Shown one piece after another: positions 37,551 to 44,917 of a stretch of 64,000 bases of DNA. Origin of the DNA: Blastocatellia bacterium (GTDB taxonomy: Bacteria > Acidobacteriota > Blastocatellia > Chloracidobacteriales > Chloracidobacteriaceae); NCBI GenBank assembly GCA_019695185.1, contig JAIBAN010000003.1, positions 97,501-161,500 of the forward strand. The letters run 5' to 3'. The notes under the pieces are model-generated. The model was not told the DNA's origin. It ran no database searches and saw only the letters and a list, made by a program, of their open reading frames with translations. A program made the position numbers and the translations under genes. Within the stretch, counting starts at the first letter, position 1. Every line of letters begins with the position of its first letter.

Positions 37551-39114
37551 CCATCCAATATTTTCAAAAGCAACTGTCATGGTCACTATCGATTTAAGCC
37601 GCACCTTTATTTTTGTGGTGGACGACCTCGCCTCCAACCTGGAGGTTTTGCAGGAAATCCTGAGAGAACATGAATTCCTGACCGATGGCACCACGAACAG
37701 TATCAAGGCCGTCGAATTGATCCGTCAAAGTCGTCCTGACCTGGTGATGCTTGATATTTCCATGCCTGAACTCAATGGGTACGAACTCTGCTGCCTGCTC
37801 AAATCCTTTCCGGAAACCAGGGATATTCCGGTCATTTTTCTCAGCGGCCTCAACGAGGCGCTTGACAAGGTGGCAGCCTTCCAGTCGGGAGGAGCGGATT
37901 ATGTCACCAAACCTTTTCAAATTCCGGAAGTCATCGCCCGCATCGAACATCAGTTGAAAATCTCCCGCCTTTGCCAGGAACTGGAACGCAAACAAAAAGA
38001 CCTGGAAGTGCAAAACCTTGAATTGAAAAGGAAAAACGAAGAACTGCTGCGCTCCCAGCAACGGACCAATCTGGTCTTCAACGCCTTGTCAGACGCATTA
38101 CCCGGCACCCTGCTCGATGGTAAATACCAGATTGACACCAAAATCGGTTCCGGCGGATTTGGTGCGGTCTATCGGGCAACGCACCTGGGTTTGAATCGCC
38201 AGGTCGCAGTCAAAGTTTTCCGCCCGCTGGCTGGAAACGACACGCCCGAAGGATTGGAACGCTTTCGGCTGGAAGGAATCTCCGCCTGCCGCGTCAACCA
38301 TCCGAACGCGGTCTCCGTGCTGGATTATGGCGTTTCTGCAGTTGGAATTGCCTATCTGGTCATGGAGCTGTTACGAGGACAGACCCTGAATCAGGAATTG
38401 CGTCAAAAAGGTATCCTGTCCACCCAGCGGTGTGCGGAAATCCTCCTGCCGGTGTGCGATGCGCTGACCGAAGCCCATACTCAAGGCATCATCCACCGTG
38501 ACATCAAACCGGATAACGTTTTTTTGCACCAAGGGGCCGAAGGTGAAATCGTCAAAGTGGTGGATTTTGGCACTGCCAAGTTGTTGTATGGGAATGAATC
38601 CGAGGGAACGACCATGAACCTTACCGAAGGCGGCACGTTGTTAGGGACCCCTCTCTATATGTCACCCGAACGCCTGCAATGTGAACCATATGATGGAAAA
38701 GCCGATGTTTACAGTGTGGGCGTCATGGCCTTTCAAATGTTATGTGGGAAACCACCCTTTATTTTCAAAAAAGGCGAGATCATGGCCCTGATTGCCGCCC
38801 ATGTCTCCCAACCCCCTCCGCAACTGCGTGCCCTTAATCCGGCCATTCCAAAAGAAGTGGAACAACTGGTCTTGCAGTCCCTGGCCAAAAAAGCCGCAGA
38901 CCGCCCCACTGCCAAAGAGTTCGGCCTTGAGTTCCTACGTGCCTTGGGCAAGGAATTTCAACGCCGGACCGGAAAATTTCAAGCCGCCAAAAGCCCTAAA
39001 GTCATCATTCCGGAACATCCCCCGGACCAGAGTTCAACGGTTAAAGTCACTCCGGAACATCCGCCGCAACAGGAAACCAGCAAGTTTCAAATTCCGGAAA
39101 CCAGTCTTGAGTAA
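37528..39114 (+). CDS. Receiver-Ser/Thr protein kinase fusion
   Basis: The first about 140 residues are a receiver domain (FIFVVDDLASN, Asp in VMLDISMPELNG, VIFLSG, VTKPFQ). A short coiled coil follows (ELERKQKDLEVQNLELKRKN). Then comes a complete Hanks-type kinase with glycine loop GSGGFGAVYRA, VAVKVF Lys, HRDIKPDN, DFGTAK and a GTPLYMSPERL activation segment. The C-terminal tail is Pro/Lys-rich with repeated PEHPP. Phosphorylation of the receiver could switch kinase activity, linking His-Asp to Ser/Thr signalling. The start used overlaps the hybrid kinase by 23 bp. MVTIDLSRTF at 37579 is an equally good start; neither has a strong Shine-Dalgarno. Confidence 0.92.
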   Translation: MPKEKKGNHPIFSKATVMVTIDLSRTFIFVVDDLASNLEVLQEILREHEFLTDGTTNSIKAVELIRQSRPDLVMLDISMPELNGYELCCLLKSFPETRDIPVIFLSGLNEALDKVAAFQSGGADYVTKPFQIPEVIARIEHQLKISRLCQELERKQKDLEVQNLELKRKNEELLRSQQRTNLVFNALSDALPGTLLDGKYQIDTKIGSGGFGAVYRATHLGLNRQVAVKVFRPLAGNDTPEGLERFRLEGISACRVNHPNAVSVLDYGVSAVGIAYLVMELLRGQTLNQELRQKGILSTQRCAEILLPVCDALTEAHTQGIIHRDIKPDNVFLHQGAEGEIVKVVDFGTAKLLYGNESEGTTMNLTEGGTLLGTPLYMSPERLQCEPYDGKADVYSVGVMAFQMLCGKPPFIFKKGEIMALIAAHVSQPPPQLRALNPAIPKEVEQLVLQSLAKKAADRPTAKEFGLEFLRALGKEFQRRTGKFQAAKSPKVIIPEHPPDQSSTVKVTPEHPPQQETSKFQIPETSLE

Positions 39115-39255
39115 GATATTTCCGGCGGAGCCTGAAAAAAAATACGGGCCTCCTGGTAGGGAACTGGGTGAAATTCGTGTATAGTGCCGGAACAACAGCC
39201 GGTTATTCCAAACGACAATCACTGCACGTTCTCAGCAGGACGCATTCAAGCATCC

Positions 39256-39852
39256 ATGGCTTCAAGCACTCCGCTCCAACAAGCAAAAGAATTGTTGCAC
39301 GCTGGTGATCCGGACGGGGCGTTGGCCGCCCTTTATCGGGCATTGTGGGGAGGCATCAAGGACCCTGAATTACATTTGTTTTTATGGGAGGTGTTGGAAG
39401 CCAAACGCCTGGAGCAGGAACGGCTGGAACGATTGCGCAGTGTGGTGGACAACCCAATCACCCGGCCATCCGGCCCAATCGGCCCCCCGGTTCCCCAACC
39501 TCCCTTTCAACAGGCTGAACCTTTTACCCGGCCCCGGCAGGTTCAACGGTATCTGGTTGACCGGTCTATCATTTTGGTTGGGTATGACGTGCGGAACCGC
39601 TTTTTTGCCGAACTGGCCAAACTGGAAGAAACCAGTCTGAAAGGCGCGACCGTGGTGGCCCACCGGGATGTGCGGCTCCGCGATCAGGTCCATCTGTTTT
39701 CCACCAGCGGGCGGGATGATGAATTTGTGGTCGCGCTGGTTCGGAACTGCCGTGACCTGAAGGATAACGACCAACGGCGCATCGGGGTCGAGTTTTTGCA
39801 AAAACCAGGTGATTGGCTGTTACCGGATGAAATACTTGAAGCCCAGGATTAA
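39256..39852 (+). CDS. Uncharacterised protein with TPR-like N-terminus
   Basis: The 198-residue product starts MASSTPLQQAKELLHAGDPDGALAALYRAL, which looks like one TPR helix pair. A proline-rich linker (RPSGPIGPPVPQPPFQQ) follows, then a compact C-terminal region (SIILVGYDVRNRFFAELAKL; GDWLLPDEILEAQ) that I do not recognise. It has no signal peptide. The frame is open to 39184, but the internal ATG better matches the domain start. It follows the receiver-kinase gene by about 140 bp and could be linked to it. Confidence 0.7.
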   Translation: MASSTPLQQAKELLHAGDPDGALAALYRALWGGIKDPELHLFLWEVLEAKRLEQERLERLRSVVDNPITRPSGPIGPPVPQPPFQQAEPFTRPRQVQRYLVDRSIILVGYDVRNRFFAELAKLEETSLKGATVVAHRDVRLRDQVHLFSTSGRDDEFVVALVRNCRDLKDNDQRRIGVEFLQKPGDWLLPDEILEAQD

Positions 39853-39934
39853 ACCTGCCGAGGACTGAAGGCGGCAATGCAGCTTACCGGTGCCGGCCAT
39901 ACCCCTTGCAGATCATTGAGGATGGGTTACAAGA

Positions 39935-39969
39935 ATCTCAGTCCTCAGTCCTCAGTCCTCAGTCCTCAC
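39935..39969. repeat. Single-arm CTCAGTC heptamer array
   Basis: Four to five tandem CTCAGTC units end about 12 bp before the ispE start codon. No inverted partner is evident on the left, only a short GAGGACTGA at about 39859. Confidence 0.8.
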
Positions 39970-39979
39970 CCCTGTCCTT

Positions 39980-40861
39980 ATGCCTCCAATCACAATTTCC
40001 TCTTTTGCCAAAATCAACTGGACCCTTGAAGTCCTCGGTCGGTTGCCCAACGGGTATCATGAACTGCATACGGTGTTTCAGACCGTGGACCTGTGCGACC
40101 GGTTGACCTTTGAGATCACAACGGTTCCTGACATCCGGCTGAGTTGTAATTGGCCGGAACTGGCAACCGATGAATCCAATCTGATTGTACGGGCAGCCCG
40201 CGCCCTCCAACAATTCGGCCGGATTCCGCAAGGGGTGAACATCCATGTGGACAAACGGATTCCGACCGGAGCCGGGCTGGGCGGCGGCAGCAGCAACGCA
40301 GCCGTGACCCTGCTTGTTCTCTCCCAATTATGGAATGTCCCGGCAACCAGTACCGATTTGCAACAACTGGCGGAACCTCTGGGCGCGGATGTCCCGTTTT
40401 TTCTCTCTGGCGGAACCGCATTGGGAACCGGCAGAGGTGACAAAATCGAGCCCCTGCCGGACGTAGCCCCGCAGTTACTGCTTCTGGTAAATCCAGGTAT
40501 TCATGTACCCACCGGGGAAATTTTTCGAAAACTATCCCCCCAGTTGACAAAACCAAAAACCGCACGTATATTGCCCGCTTACTTTTTTCCGCCCAAATCC
40601 GACTACCTGACTCATCTGTGTAATGATTTGGAGCTGACGGTGTTTGAAACCTATCCGACGATTGGGTTAGTCCGGCAAAAACTGCTTGACAGCGGAGCCA
40701 CGGCAGCTCGCATGTCCGGCAGTGGCGCAACTGTCTTTGGTGTTTTTGCTGACGAAGCACAACGCACTCAGGCAATAACGTTACTGGCTCAGTCCGGATG
40801 GCAGGTTTGGCCGTGCAAGACTGTCAATCAAACGGAATACAAGGAAAGTTTTAAGTTTTGA
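39980..40861 (+). CDS. ispE: 4-diphosphocytidyl-2-C-methyl-D-erythritol kinase
   Basis: This GHMP kinase of the MEP isoprenoid pathway phosphorylates CDP-ME in the cytoplasm. The 293-residue product has the N-terminal SSFAKINWTLEVLGRLPNGYHEL, the ATP-binding PTGAGLGGGSSNAA, DVPFFLSGGTALGTGRG, and a C-terminal MSGSGATVFGVF. All are IspE signatures. No Shine-Dalgarno is visible, because a heptamer array sits directly upstream. It precedes tRNA-Gln and prs, a common neighbourhood for ispE. Confidence 0.95.
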   Translation: MPPITISSFAKINWTLEVLGRLPNGYHELHTVFQTVDLCDRLTFEITTVPDIRLSCNWPELATDESNLIVRAARALQQFGRIPQGVNIHVDKRIPTGAGLGGGSSNAAVTLLVLSQLWNVPATSTDLQQLAEPLGADVPFFLSGGTALGTGRGDKIEPLPDVAPQLLLLVNPGIHVPTGEIFRKLSPQLTKPKTARILPAYFFPPKSDYLTHLCNDLELTVFETYPTIGLVRQKLLDSGATAARMSGSGATVFGVFADEAQRTQAITLLAQSGWQVWPCKTVNQTEYKESFKF

Positions 40862-40936
40862 GTTTTCGTTTTGAGTTAGGCGGGAAGAATCCCGCTTGAC
40901 TTAAAATTCAAAACCCAATCTTCAGAACTCAAAAAC

Positions 40937-41010
40937 TGGCGGGTCGTCCAATGGTAGGACATGCGGCTTTGGACCGTAGAATCGGGGTTCGACTCCCTGC
41001 CCGCCAGCCA
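40937..41010 (+). tRNA. tRNA-Gln (anticodon TTG)
   Basis: The 74-nt gene folds fully. The acceptor stem TGGCGGG pairs with CCCGCCA. The anticodon loop CTTTGGA gives TTG, and the T arm holds GGTTCGACT. Discriminator G and the encoded CCA end are at 41007-41010. A possible -35 TTGACT at 40896 has only a weak -10 partner. Confidence 0.96.
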
Positions 41011-41041
41011 ATCCGGCACAAGTCATCAGGACACAAGGGAA

Positions 41042-41060
41042 AAGCGCCCAGAGCGCTTTG
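41042..41060 (+). other. Hairpin downstream of tRNA-Gln
   Basis: AAAGCGC (41042-41048) pairs with GCGCTTT (41054-41060) around CCAGA. The following sequence has only short T-runs, so this may be a weak terminator or processing signal. Confidence 0.5.
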
Positions 41061-41170
41061 ACTTTGTGGCTTTGTGTGCCTTGTTTCCGGAAAATGACCG
41101 CATCTGACGACAAGCAAACCGGATCGCTTGCACGTCAATGCGAAAATGTCTCACGGGGGACGTAGCAACC

Positions 41171-42112
41171 GTGTCGAATCTTCGGGTTTTTTCTGGAAAT
41201 GCCAATCGGCCCATGGCCGAGGAAATCTGTCGTCACCTGGGGATTACCTTGGGTGAAGCCAACACCTCGCGCTTCAGCGATGGGGAATTCAATTACCAGA
41301 TTAATGAAAATGTGCGGGGCGCAGACGTGTTTCTGGTGCAGCCAACCTGCCCGCCCGTGGACGCACACCTGATGGAACTGTTGATTATGCTGGATGCGTT
41401 CCGCCGTTCCTCAGCCGACCGCATTACCGCAGTCCTTCCTTATTACGGCTACGCCCGCAAAGACCGCAAAGACCGCCCCCGCGTTCCGATTTCCGCCAAA
41501 CTTGTCGCCAATCTGATTACCACCGCCGGAGCCAGCCGCATCCTGACAATGGACCTGCATGCCGGACAGATTCAGGGATTTTTTGATATTCCGGTGGACC
41601 ACATTTTTGCCGCTCCGGTTTTACTTGAGTATTTTGCCGCGAAAAAGTTGCCGGATTTGGTCGTTGTGGCACCTGACGCCGGCGGGGTCGAACGGGCACG
41701 TGCCTATGCCAAACGGTTGGGCGTTGATTTGGCGCTGGCCGACAAACGGCGCGAAAAGGAACGGGCCAATATTGTTGAGGTCATGAATATTGTCGGGAAT
41801 GTCAGTGGACGGACGGCGTTGATTGTGGACGATATGGTGGACACCGCCGGTTCCCTGACCCAGGTGGCAGCGGCAATCGCGGCCAAGGGAGCGCGCGAAA
41901 TTTACGCCTGCTGCACCCATGCCGTGCTTTCCGGACCGGCACTTGAACGAATTGAGCAATCGCCGATTAAGGAATTGGTGACAACAAATTCCATTCCGCT
42001 CAATCCCCGGATTGAGACCCAAAAAATCAAGGCATTGAGCGTATCGAAATTATTGGCTGACGCTATCCGGTCGATTCACGACTCAACGTCTGTCAGCAAA
42101 TTGTTTGTGTAA
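41171..42112 (+). CDS. prs: Ribose-phosphate pyrophosphokinase
   Basis: PRPP synthase transfers pyrophosphate from ATP to ribose 5-phosphate, feeding purine, pyrimidine, histidine and tryptophan synthesis. The 313-residue product has FSGNANRPMAEEI, the ATP-binding YYGYARKDRKDRPRVPISAK, the DLHAGQIQGFFDIPVD motif, VAPDAGGVERA, and the PRPP loop VDDMVDTAGSL. I choose the GTG start (MSNLRVFSGN), because it gives the normal N-terminus. The ATG at 41138 would add 11 atypical residues. Confidence 0.93.
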   Translation: MSNLRVFSGNANRPMAEEICRHLGITLGEANTSRFSDGEFNYQINENVRGADVFLVQPTCPPVDAHLMELLIMLDAFRRSSADRITAVLPYYGYARKDRKDRPRVPISAKLVANLITTAGASRILTMDLHAGQIQGFFDIPVDHIFAAPVLLEYFAAKKLPDLVVVAPDAGGVERARAYAKRLGVDLALADKRREKERANIVEVMNIVGNVSGRTALIVDDMVDTAGSLTQVAAAIAAKGAREIYACCTHAVLSGPALERIEQSPIKELVTTNSIPLNPRIETQKIKALSVSKLLADAIRSIHDSTSVSKLFV

Positions 42113-42137
42113 GTGACCGGCCCCAGAGGCCGGTCAC
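42113..42137 (+). other. Perfect 10-bp hairpin between prs and rplY
   Basis: GTGACCGGCC (42113-42122) pairs with GGCCGGTCAC (42128-42137) over CCAGA. It directly abuts the prs stop and lies 6-10 nt before the rplY AAGGAGG. No T-run follows, so a leader or RNA-stability role is as likely as termination. Confidence 0.7.
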
Positions 42138-42159
42138 CTCCGAAGGAGGACTTTTTAGT

Positions 42160-42789
42160 ATGATTTCAGACGTGACACTCGTGGCCGAAGTTCGGACCAG
42201 TCGCGGTTCCAATGAAGCACGCCGTATGCGCCGTGCCGGGAAAATCCCTGTCAGTGTCTATAGCAAAGGCACCGATGCAGCCGCCCTGGCGGTCAATGCA
42301 CGGGAAATTGCCGCCCTGTTGCGCTCCGAAGAAACACGGCACGCCATTTTCAACCTTGATTTGGCTGGTGAAAAAACCGCCGTCATGGTGAAATCCATTC
42401 AGTTGCATCCGCTGCGGGGAACGCTGATACATGCCGACCTGCTCCGGATTGACCTGACTGCGACCATTACGGTCGGTGTCCCGATCCATCTGGTGGGTGA
42501 ACCTGTCGGGGTCAAAATCGGCGGCGGTTCTCTTGAACATGGCGTTCGTGAAATTCAGGTTGCCTGCCTGCCCAAAGATGTGCCTTCACACTTTGACGTG
42601 GATGTCAAAGGGTTGCAGGTCGGCCAGCACCTTTCTGCCAGCGACATCAAACTGCCCGAAGGCATGAAACTGGTGGGTGATTCCAATCAGTTCGTGGCTG
42701 TGGTGCAGGGTCCGCGTACGGCAACGGAAACCGTGGCTCCAGTGGCCGAACCGGAAGTCATCAAACGCGGGAAGCCCGACGCCAAGTAA
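42160..42789 (+). CDS. rplY: 50S ribosomal protein bL25 (CTC type)
   Basis: The 209-residue protein is the long CTC form. The N-terminal 5S rRNA-binding domain (ARRMRRAGKIPVSVYSKG, HAIFNLDL) is followed by the TL5-type C-terminal domain (HADLLRIDLTATITVGVPIHL, GGSLEHGVREIQVACLPKDVPSHFDVDV). A strong AAGGAGG ribosome-binding site precedes it. The prs-rplY-pth order is common in bacteria and supports the identity. The tail is variable and ends in RGKPDAK. Confidence 0.95.
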   Translation: MISDVTLVAEVRTSRGSNEARRMRRAGKIPVSVYSKGTDAAALAVNAREIAALLRSEETRHAIFNLDLAGEKTAVMVKSIQLHPLRGTLIHADLLRIDLTATITVGVPIHLVGEPVGVKIGGGSLEHGVREIQVACLPKDVPSHFDVDVKGLQVGQHLSASDIKLPEGMKLVGDSNQFVAVVQGPRTATETVAPVAEPEVIKRGKPDAK

Positions 42790-42792
42790 TGG

Positions 42793-42826
42793 CATTTGCC
42801 CTTTGCCTTTTGCCCTTTGCCTTTGC
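42793..42826 (+). repeat. CCTTTGC-type short tandem repeat
   Basis: Four to five imperfect copies of TTTGCCC/TTTGCC lie just after rplY. A second small repeat of GCGCACA/ACGCACA units lies at about 42882-42905, before pth. Confidence 0.7.
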
Positions 42827-42925
42827 ATGAATTGAGATGCGGTTCTGACATTTTTTGAACTTCAATCACAACCATCCAATCGCACAGCGCACAACGCACA
42901 GCGCAAATGAGAGTTACTGACAGAT

Positions 42926-43486
42926 ATGAAAATCGTGGTTGGCCTGGGAAACCCTGGCGAACGTTATGCAGGGACACGCCATAACATTGGGTTTCAAGTC
43001 GTGGACCAACTTGCCGCACAAGCCGGACGCCCGATCAAGCTTTCCGAATGCGAAGCCTTGACCGGGCGTGTTACGCTTGCAGGCGAGCCGGTTTTGCTGG
43101 TCAAACCGCTTACCTTCATGAATCTGAGCGGCCAAGCGGTGGCCCCGCTCTGCTCCAAGTATGACGCGGACCCGGTTCGTGATGTGCTGGCGGTGGTGGA
43201 TGACATTGCCCTCCCGTTCGGCAAGCTTCGGGTGCGTGCCAAAGGAAGTGCCGGCGGCCATAACGGTCTCAAGTCATTGATTGCCCGCCTGCACACTCAG
43301 GATTTTGCCCGCCTGCGGGTGGGAATCCTGCCTGAACATCAGGTAGGAAACCTGGCGGATTTCGTGCTTGCCAGATTTTCGGCGTTGGAAAAGCAGGCAT
43401 TGGCTGAAGTGCTCAACCAATCTTGTGAAGCCATTGAAATGTGGGTGACACACGGTGTCGAGCCCACAATGGCAAAGTTTAACTAA
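42926..43486 (+). CDS. pth: Peptidyl-tRNA hydrolase
   Basis: The 186-residue enzyme cleaves peptidyl-tRNA released from stalled ribosomes. Visible features are VVGLGNPGERYAGTRHNIGF (with the catalytic His), LVKPLTFMNLSG, AVVDDIALPFGKLRVRAKGSAGGHNGLKS, and FARLRVGI. All match the family. The start MKIVVGLGNP is standard. It lies between rplY and rpsF. Confidence 0.95.
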   Translation: MKIVVGLGNPGERYAGTRHNIGFQVVDQLAAQAGRPIKLSECEALTGRVTLAGEPVLLVKPLTFMNLSGQAVAPLCSKYDADPVRDVLAVVDDIALPFGKLRVRAKGSAGGHNGLKSLIARLHTQDFARLRVGILPEHQVGNLADFVLARFSALEKQALAEVLNQSCEAIEMWVTHGVEPTMAKFN

Positions 43487-43579
43487 TTGAGAATTAAGAA
43501 TTGAGAATTATGAAAGACCGAAAAGTAAGGGACCGCGCAGTCCTTTGTATCTTCAATTCTTAATTCTCAATTCTCAATT
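43485..43579. repeat. Inverted pair of AATTCTC heptamer arrays
   Basis: The left arm begins at the pth stop (about 43485-43510, GAATTAA/GAATTGA units). The right arm is at about 43551-43579. The core is about 40 bp. Units are more diverged than at 12602 or 22972. Confidence 0.8.
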
Positions 43580-43663
43580 AAAAAGAAACACCTTGCTTCT
43601 GTCTCGGACACAGACGCAGAGGCTTTGGCGCATAACCGCCAAATCCAAAAGGAGATACCAGCA

Positions 43664-44080
43664 GTGAATGCAAAGCGGATTTATGAAGTGATGTTCATTC
43701 TCTTCCCGTCCATCGAGGAAGAGGAAGTGGAAAAAATTGTCGCCCAACTGAGCCACGTGATTACTGATAAAGGTGGCAATGTGACCAAAGTTGACAAGAT
43801 GGGGCGTCGCCGGCTGGCCTACGAAATTCAAAAAGGCAGCCAAAAGTTCCGGGAAGGTTATTACGTTCTGCTCAACATTGAAGGCAGCGGTGCGGAAATC
43901 GCCGAAACCGAGCGCCGTTTGCGCGTGCTTGACCCGGTGCTCCGCTATCTCACCGTGCGGACTGACGAAGACCTCAAGCGTGCCAAGAAAATCCAGGACC
44001 GGCGTGCTGCCCGTGCAGCGGCCCGGCCCAAAGGCGGCAGTGAAATGAGCGGTGGAGATGCGGAAGCCGCTGAAGCCTAA
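43664..44080 (+). CDS. rpsF: 30S ribosomal protein bS6
   Basis: The GTG start is preceded by AAAAGGAGA at the right distance and gives MNAKRIYEVMFILFP. The 138-residue product has the bS6 features EEEVEKIVAQLSHVI, KVDKMGRRRLAYEIQKGSQ and REGYYVLLNIEG. It also has VLRYLTVRTDEDLKRAK and an Ala/Arg-rich tail. bS6 binds 16S rRNA as a pair with bS18. The rpsR gene expected next is absent here; it lies at 29714-29977. Confidence 0.95.
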   Translation: MNAKRIYEVMFILFPSIEEEEVEKIVAQLSHVITDKGGNVTKVDKMGRRRLAYEIQKGSQKFREGYYVLLNIEGSGAEIAETERRLRVLDPVLRYLTVRTDEDLKRAKKIQDRRAARAAARPKGGSEMSGGDAEAAEA

Positions 44081-44093
44081 ACCAATGAGCGCC

Positions 44094-44117
44094 GAGGACT
44101 GAGGATTGAGGACTGAG
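44094..44117. repeat. Single-arm CTCAGTC-family array
   Basis: Three GAGGACT/GAGGATT units lie in the rpsF-rplI gap, where rpsR is normally located. No right arm is seen. Confidence 0.75.
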
Positions 44118-44222
44118 CCCTGCTGCAAAAACAGTCAGGTGCGATTGAAAACTCAAAGTTTTGAGTCCTGGTTTTGTGAAATTCAGCTTGTTGGAAGCTG
44201 ATTCAGAGAGGAAAAGAACGAC

Positions 44223-44693
44223 ATGGCCACGATGGAATTGTTGTTGAAAGAAAATGTTGAGAACCTCGGCACGCGCGGCCAAATCGTGCGGGTCAAAGCC
44301 GGATACGGACGCAACTATCTGTTGCCCCAGAATCTGGCTGTTGCCGCCACCACGGCAAACATCAAAATGATTGAGCGGGAACAAAAACGCCTGCTCAAGA
44401 TTGCGGCGGAAGAACTGCACAAAGCGAAGTCTTCCGGCGACCAACTGACCGGCACCACCCTGCATTTTGGCCGCAAAGTGGGCCAGCATGGCATTTTGTA
44501 CGGCTCAGTGACGGCTCTCGATATTGCCGAAGCATTGAAAGAAAAAGGGATGGAAGTCGAACGTCGCCGCATTGCCCTCAAAGACCCCATCAAGAGCGTG
44601 GGCGAATTTGATGTGGTCATCAAACTGCATAACGACGTGAAACCGGTCATCAAGGTTGTGGTCGAACCCGAAGAAACGTCCACGACTGCCTAA
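44223..44693 (+). CDS. rplI: 50S ribosomal protein bL9
   Basis: The 156-residue protein shows the bL9 N-domain MELLLKENVENLGTRGQIV with RVKAGYGRNYLLPQNLAV. The long connecting helix and the C-domain (FGRKVGQHGILYGSVTALDIAEAL) follow. MELLL at 44232 is an alternative start. A purine-rich GAGAGGAAAAG lies upstream. It sits between rpsF and dnaB, the usual order for this locus. Confidence 0.95.
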   Translation: MATMELLLKENVENLGTRGQIVRVKAGYGRNYLLPQNLAVAATTANIKMIEREQKRLLKIAAEELHKAKSSGDQLTGTTLHFGRKVGQHGILYGSVTALDIAEALKEKGMEVERRRIALKDPIKSVGEFDVVIKLHNDVKPVIKVVVEPEETSTTA

Positions 44694-44813
44694 CTACATC
44701 AGGGTTCAGGTTTCAGAGCCCAGGTTTTTCGAATATCGGAAATTTGAGATTTTGAGCTGGGTTTTACTGCTCAATCAAAAAGCCTCTGACCGCTAAACCC
44801 TGAACTTGCAAAT

Positions 44814-44854
44814 AAGAGCGAAACCACCCTTTTTCAGGTGTGCGTTTCGCTCTT
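44814..44854. other. Long hairpin between rplI and dnaB
   Basis: AAGAGCGAAAC (44814-44824) pairs with GTTTCGCTCTT (44844-44854), and CACC/GGTG pairs inside. No T-run follows on either strand. It may be a Rho-independent-like stop for rplI or a leader element for dnaB. Diverged GAACCCT-type repeats lie just before it (44700-44804). Confidence 0.65.
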
Positions 44855-44881
44855 GTCGTCTGTACCTTCCCTGAATAGAGT
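44853..44881 (+). promoter_or_regulatory. Candidate promoter of dnaB
   Basis: TTGTCG (44853-44858) and TAGAGT (44876-44881) are 17 bp apart, each with four of six consensus matches. The predicted start is near 44888, about 30 nt before the ATG. This is weak evidence. Confidence 0.35.
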
Positions 44882-44917
44882 TGCCCTCACACTTTTACCT
44901 TCACTGAGGAATTCGGA

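Noticed and set aside
44081-44222. A short or broken rpsR in the rpsF-rplI gap
   Set aside because: No frame there encodes bS18 motifs. An intact rpsR is at 29714-29977.
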